From Treponema sp. (GTDB lineage: Bacteria; Spirochaetota; Spirochaetia; Treponematales; Treponemataceae): a stretch of 55,755 nucleotides of DNA. The notes beneath the pieces are model-generated. The model did not search any database. It worked only from the letters and a program-made list of their open reading frames with translations, and was not told the origin of the DNA. Positions 53,755 to 55,755 of this stretch are shown piece by piece. Made by a program: the position numbers and the translations under genes. The DNA is taken from contig JAFUDX010000026.1 in NCBI GenBank assembly GCA_017464425.1, positions 1-55,755 of the forward strand. Reading direction: 5' to 3'. Within the stretch, counting starts at the first letter, position 1, and each line of letters begins with the position of its first letter.

Positions 53755-55056
53755 TTACATCTTAACACGGAACAAAACTGGAACAGCGACAGAGAACACG
53801 CTCAAGTCAGCTTCAGCTTCAGTTGTCCATGTAGAACCGCTGAGAGCGATACCAGTCCAGATAGAAGCGTTTGAAGCAGCGTAAATCTGAACAGCTGGAG
53901 TTACGCGCCATTCGAGGCCGTTTTTAGCGTTCTTTGTAGTTGCCAATTCATTGTCAGCAAGTGCTGTGATGAGGCCAACATTCAAAGTTGCAGTGAGTGT
54001 GTCGTTGATCTTGAAGCGACCAGAGATGTTGTTCCACATAGCTGTTTTCACAGGGATAGAACTTTTCTTAACAAAACCGTCGCTACCTTTTACACCTGCG
54101 ATACCTGCATCAAGGCTCTGACCACCGTCTGAGTTAGCAGCAGAAATGTTGTGGAATGTTGTGATAGAGAATGCATCTGTAACCTGATAGCGCAAGCGCA
54201 AATCAACGTTCCAGTACAATTCGTCGTCAGTTTTTCCGTCTTTGTCTTTTCCGCCATTCTTTACAGTACCGACTGCACCACCAATGTTGAGTGTGAGCGC
54301 GTCTGTGATTTTTGGCATAACATACAAACCGAATGCATTCTGTTTGGCGTTAGCTTTTCGGAAAATCAACTCAGAGTTGAGTACATCATCAATGTTGAAC
54401 TGTGCGCGAGCTGCCCACCCAGCGTTGTAGTTATGTGCAGAGTTAATTCCATAGTCGTCAAATTCTTTGCTGTATCCGCCAGTAGAAAATGCTGCAGCAG
54501 CGAGATTTAACTTCATGCTGTCACCTAATCCGATGCCGTATTCAGCAACACCAGAATTAACAGCGGAATTCGTAATGTTGTCCATGAATTTTGTTGGTGA
54601 AGAAGTGAACATAGAACCAAGCTTGTATCGCTCGAAGTCCTGTCCGTTTGCGTTCTGAGCGTCAACATCTTTCTTTACGCGGTAGGCGCCATCAGCAAAA
54701 CCATCGCCCCATTTACCTGCGCTGAGCTTCAAATCGCCGAATTTCAACCATGCGTTATACTGCTTAACTGAAAGAGAGCCTGCATTGTAGTCAGGGTTGA
54801 GTTCCAAAGTAGCTCCCGCCACATCGCCGTTCAAAACGAATTTGAATGAATCAGCAGATCCGCCATAAGCGTTGAAGTTCACCCAGTTGTCCTTTTCTGA
54901 TATTGTTTCATCACCAACTTTTGGGCTTGTGGTTGTTTTTGTCCAGTCCCAAGCAGTTCCCTGCTGACGAAGATTCAAAGTAATTTTTGCATCAGCAGCA
55001 AAAGCCGCACCAGCAAGAAGTGATGTAGCAATTGCTGCACTTACGATTTTTTTCAT
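53755..55056 (-). CDS. Porin-like outer-membrane protein
   Basis: 433 residues. A textbook signal peptide ends A-G-A-A-F-A before A-D-A-K-I-T-L-N-L-R. The mature part alternates as in a 14-18-strand barrel (F-K-F-V-L-N-G-D, W-L-K-F-G-D-L-K-L-S-A-G-K, L-R-Y-Q-V-T). The protein ends V-L-F-R-V-K-M without a terminal aromatic. AGGAGG lies 9 nt before the ATG and TTGACT-17-TACTCT upstream, so expression is probably high, which fits its restricted codon use. I take it for a major spirochete surface porin; no precise family can be named. Confidence 0.75.
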   Translation of the reverse strand: MKKIVSAAIATSLLAGAAFAADAKITLNLRQQGTAWDWTKTTTSPKVGDETISEKDNWVNFNAYGGSADSFKFVLNGDVAGATLELNPDYNAGSLSVKQYNAWLKFGDLKLSAGKWGDGFADGAYRVKKDVDAQNANGQDFERYKLGSMFTSSPTKFMDNITNSAVNSGVAEYGIGLGDSMKLNLAAAAFSTGGYSKEFDDYGINSAHNYNAGWAARAQFNIDDVLNSELIFRKANAKQNAFGLYVMPKITDALTLNIGGAVGTVKNGGKDKDGKTDDELYWNVDLRLRYQVTDAFSITTFHNISAANSDGGQSLDAGIAGVKGSDGFVKKSSIPVKTAMWNNISGRFKINDTLTATLNVGLITALADNELATTKNAKNGLEWRVTPAVQIYAASNASIWTGIALSGSTWTTEAEADLSVFSVAVPVLFRVKM

Positions 55057-55120
55057 AGAAAAAATCCTCCTTTTTTTATTGGGAAATTTAAACCAACGGT
55101 TTTATTTCCTATTTTTTACT

Positions 55121-55149
55121 AGAGTAGCACGCATTTTTTGCAAAGTCAA
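55121..55149 (-). promoter_or_regulatory. Promoter of the porin-like gene
   Basis: Minus strand TTGACT (55144-55149), 17-bp spacer, TACTCT (55121-55126). The leader is about 60 nt and holds AAACC-AAC-GGTTT (55090-55102), a small hairpin. Nothing else convincing lies in 55150-55353. Confidence 0.65.
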
Positions 55150-55353
55150 CGAAAAAATTTGAAAAATTCCGTTGTATTTGTAACCATAACTGATAAAAAT
55201 TGTTACTTTAGCAAAGAAATTTTCCGTATTTTTTGCATTTCTCGCAAGAGCACGCCCTCTATGCCCTTTTATTTTCGGAACATTGCTAAAAATGTTTAGA
55301 GAGTGAAAACGGATTCTTTTATAGAAAGCACTGTGTACCACGAAAGAGAGGAA

Positions 55354-55491
55354 TTACGGAAGAAGGCTTATTTCCTTGACCTCGCGATTCAGAATCGTAG
55401 ATATGAAGTCTTTGAGAGCCGCATTTGATTCGGGCGTGTCCGCCGCGAACATTGCCTTGAATGACGAGTCGCAGCGATATGCCTGCACGCC
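55354..55491 (-). pseudogene. N-terminal fragment of an Rpn/PD-(D/E)XK nuclease gene
   Basis: 45 codons read Y-R-C-D-S-S-F-K-A-M-F, then T-P-E-S-N-A-A-L-K-D-F-I and L-N-R-E-V-K-E-I-S-L-L-P, before TAA at 55354. This matches residues about 30-68 of the nuclease at the left edge of the window (D-I-V-F-K-S-F-F, then M-L-S-A-V-I-G-R-T-V). The catalytic part is missing and there is no own start or ribosome site. It lies directly behind the C-terminus of the next nuclease gene, so it looks like a remnant of a tandem copy or of a recombination between copies. Confidence 0.65.
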
Positions 55492-55496
55492 CCCGG

Positions 55497-55755
55497 CTAT
55501 GCCTGTGCGGTGGCTGGCTCGTGCGTGAGGCTTTCTTTTATCGCAAGCACTTCCGCGAGGGGGATACCTGTTCCCGATGCTATTTGCTCTGGGGTGAGAA
55601 TATCCATATGAATGAAGTTTTTTGCATTCTCACGGGCTTTTGCTTCTGCGCCGTCCTCGAAGGCTTCTTCGCATGCTACTTTCAGGTGGTCTTTAAAAGA
55701 ATATGAGCCAAAAATCATGCCTCTGTCCTCCCGTTTCAAGCGTTCAAAATAGTCG
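55497..55755 (-). CDS. Rpn family PD-(D/E)XK nuclease, C-terminal part (runs off right edge)
   Basis: The visible 85 residues read through the right edge (D-Y-F-E-R-L-K-R before E-D-R-G-M). The end has the charged helix E-A-F-E-D-G-A-E-A-K-A-R-E-N-A-K and the HTH-like tail T-P-E-Q-I-A-S-G-T-G-I-P-L-A-E-V typical of Rpn nucleases. An internal TTG at 55739 is not the start, since the frame continues upstream. The nuclease core lies outside the window. A fragment of another copy follows downstream. Confidence 0.8.
   Translation of the reverse strand, partial: DYFERLKREDRGMIFGSYSFKDHLKVACEEAFEDGAEAKARENAKNFIHMDILTPEQIASGTGIPLAEVLAIKESLTHEPATAQA

Noticed and set aside
53518..53884. Plus-strand ORFs across the tRNA and the end of the porin-like gene
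   Set aside because: They read through a tRNA and antisense to signal-peptide-bearing barrel coding sequence.
55102..55341. Minus-strand ORF of 79 codons between the porin and the Rpn fragment
   Set aside because: It overlaps the porin promoter, has no ribosome site or recognisable pattern, and is best seen as chance.

Overview
This window comes from a spirochete, most likely a carbohydrate-fermenting, animal-associated Treponema. The signs are a FlaB-type core flagellin behind a sigma-28-like promoter, permissive spirochete lipoboxes, a tRNA without an encoded CCA end, and Treponema-like conserved hypotheticals. The Bat-type VWA proteins and the PFK signature also fit. Genes for pectin and uronate use (GH28 polygalacturonase, KduI, UxaA) suggest a gut or rumen pectin user. 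I place it at genus level only.

Layout. 1-770: the N-terminal half of an Rpn/PD-(D/E)XK recombination-promoting nuclease runs off the left edge; next to it is a compact, highly structured, unassigned RNA with its own terminator. 767-5741: murD, a DUF2804 protein, a large acidic conserved protein and slyX. 5791-10887: a chemoreceptor and flaB diverge, both with sigma-28-like promoters, followed by a beta-barrel protein and a PDZ lipoprotein. 10950-18762: nnr, a CPA2 antiporter fused to a PTS EIIA domain, a lone oligopeptide-type SBP and permease, and phosphofructokinase. 18799-30725: a trehalase-like glycosidase, a membrane-anchored unknown, a TPR protein, a TraB-family protein, GH28 polygalacturonase, a double-SPOR protein, PAP2 phosphatase, rlmE and a LysM-M23 endopeptidase. 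30750-36400: alcohol dehydrogenase, a small protein plus XRE regulator, a frameshifted lipoprotein gene, uxaA, and an AAA/DUF4143 ATPase preceded by a strictly phased repeat array. 36405-53560: rarA with a long C-terminal extension, an RND exporter, DUF3943 protein, hflX, a dihydrouridine synthase carrying an in-frame palindromic insertion, a LolA-like protein, an amphipathic repeat protein, kduI, folE2, a DUF1015 protein, batA/batB, pepT and tRNA-Ala(CGC). 53755-55755: a porin-like outer-membrane protein, an Rpn N-terminal fragment, and the C-terminus of another Rpn nuclease running off the right edge.

How the genes work together. GH28, UxaA and KduI belong to galacturonan/uronate catabolism but are scattered rather than in one operon. 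PFK and the alcohol dehydrogenase fit mixed fermentation. MurD, the M23 endopeptidase, the SPOR protein and PAP2 concern the envelope. The RND exporter and LolA-like protein may form an envelope lipid or lipoprotein pathway.

The most unusual signals are: (1) four 18-nt repeats at an exact 33-bp period in front of the AAA/DUF4143 ATPase; (2) a three-way-junction RNA upstream of murD; (3) a dispersed palindromic element family, two copies of which lie in frame inside the dihydrouridine synthase; (4) several genes whose -10 box sits only 6-7 nt before the ATG, predicting leaderless mRNAs; (5) a lipoprotein gene whose frame is lost beside a perfect 14-bp inverted copy of its lipobox DNA; (6) intact and broken Rpn nuclease genes at both ends. 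All function calls come from reading the sequence and remembered family motifs; no search was run.
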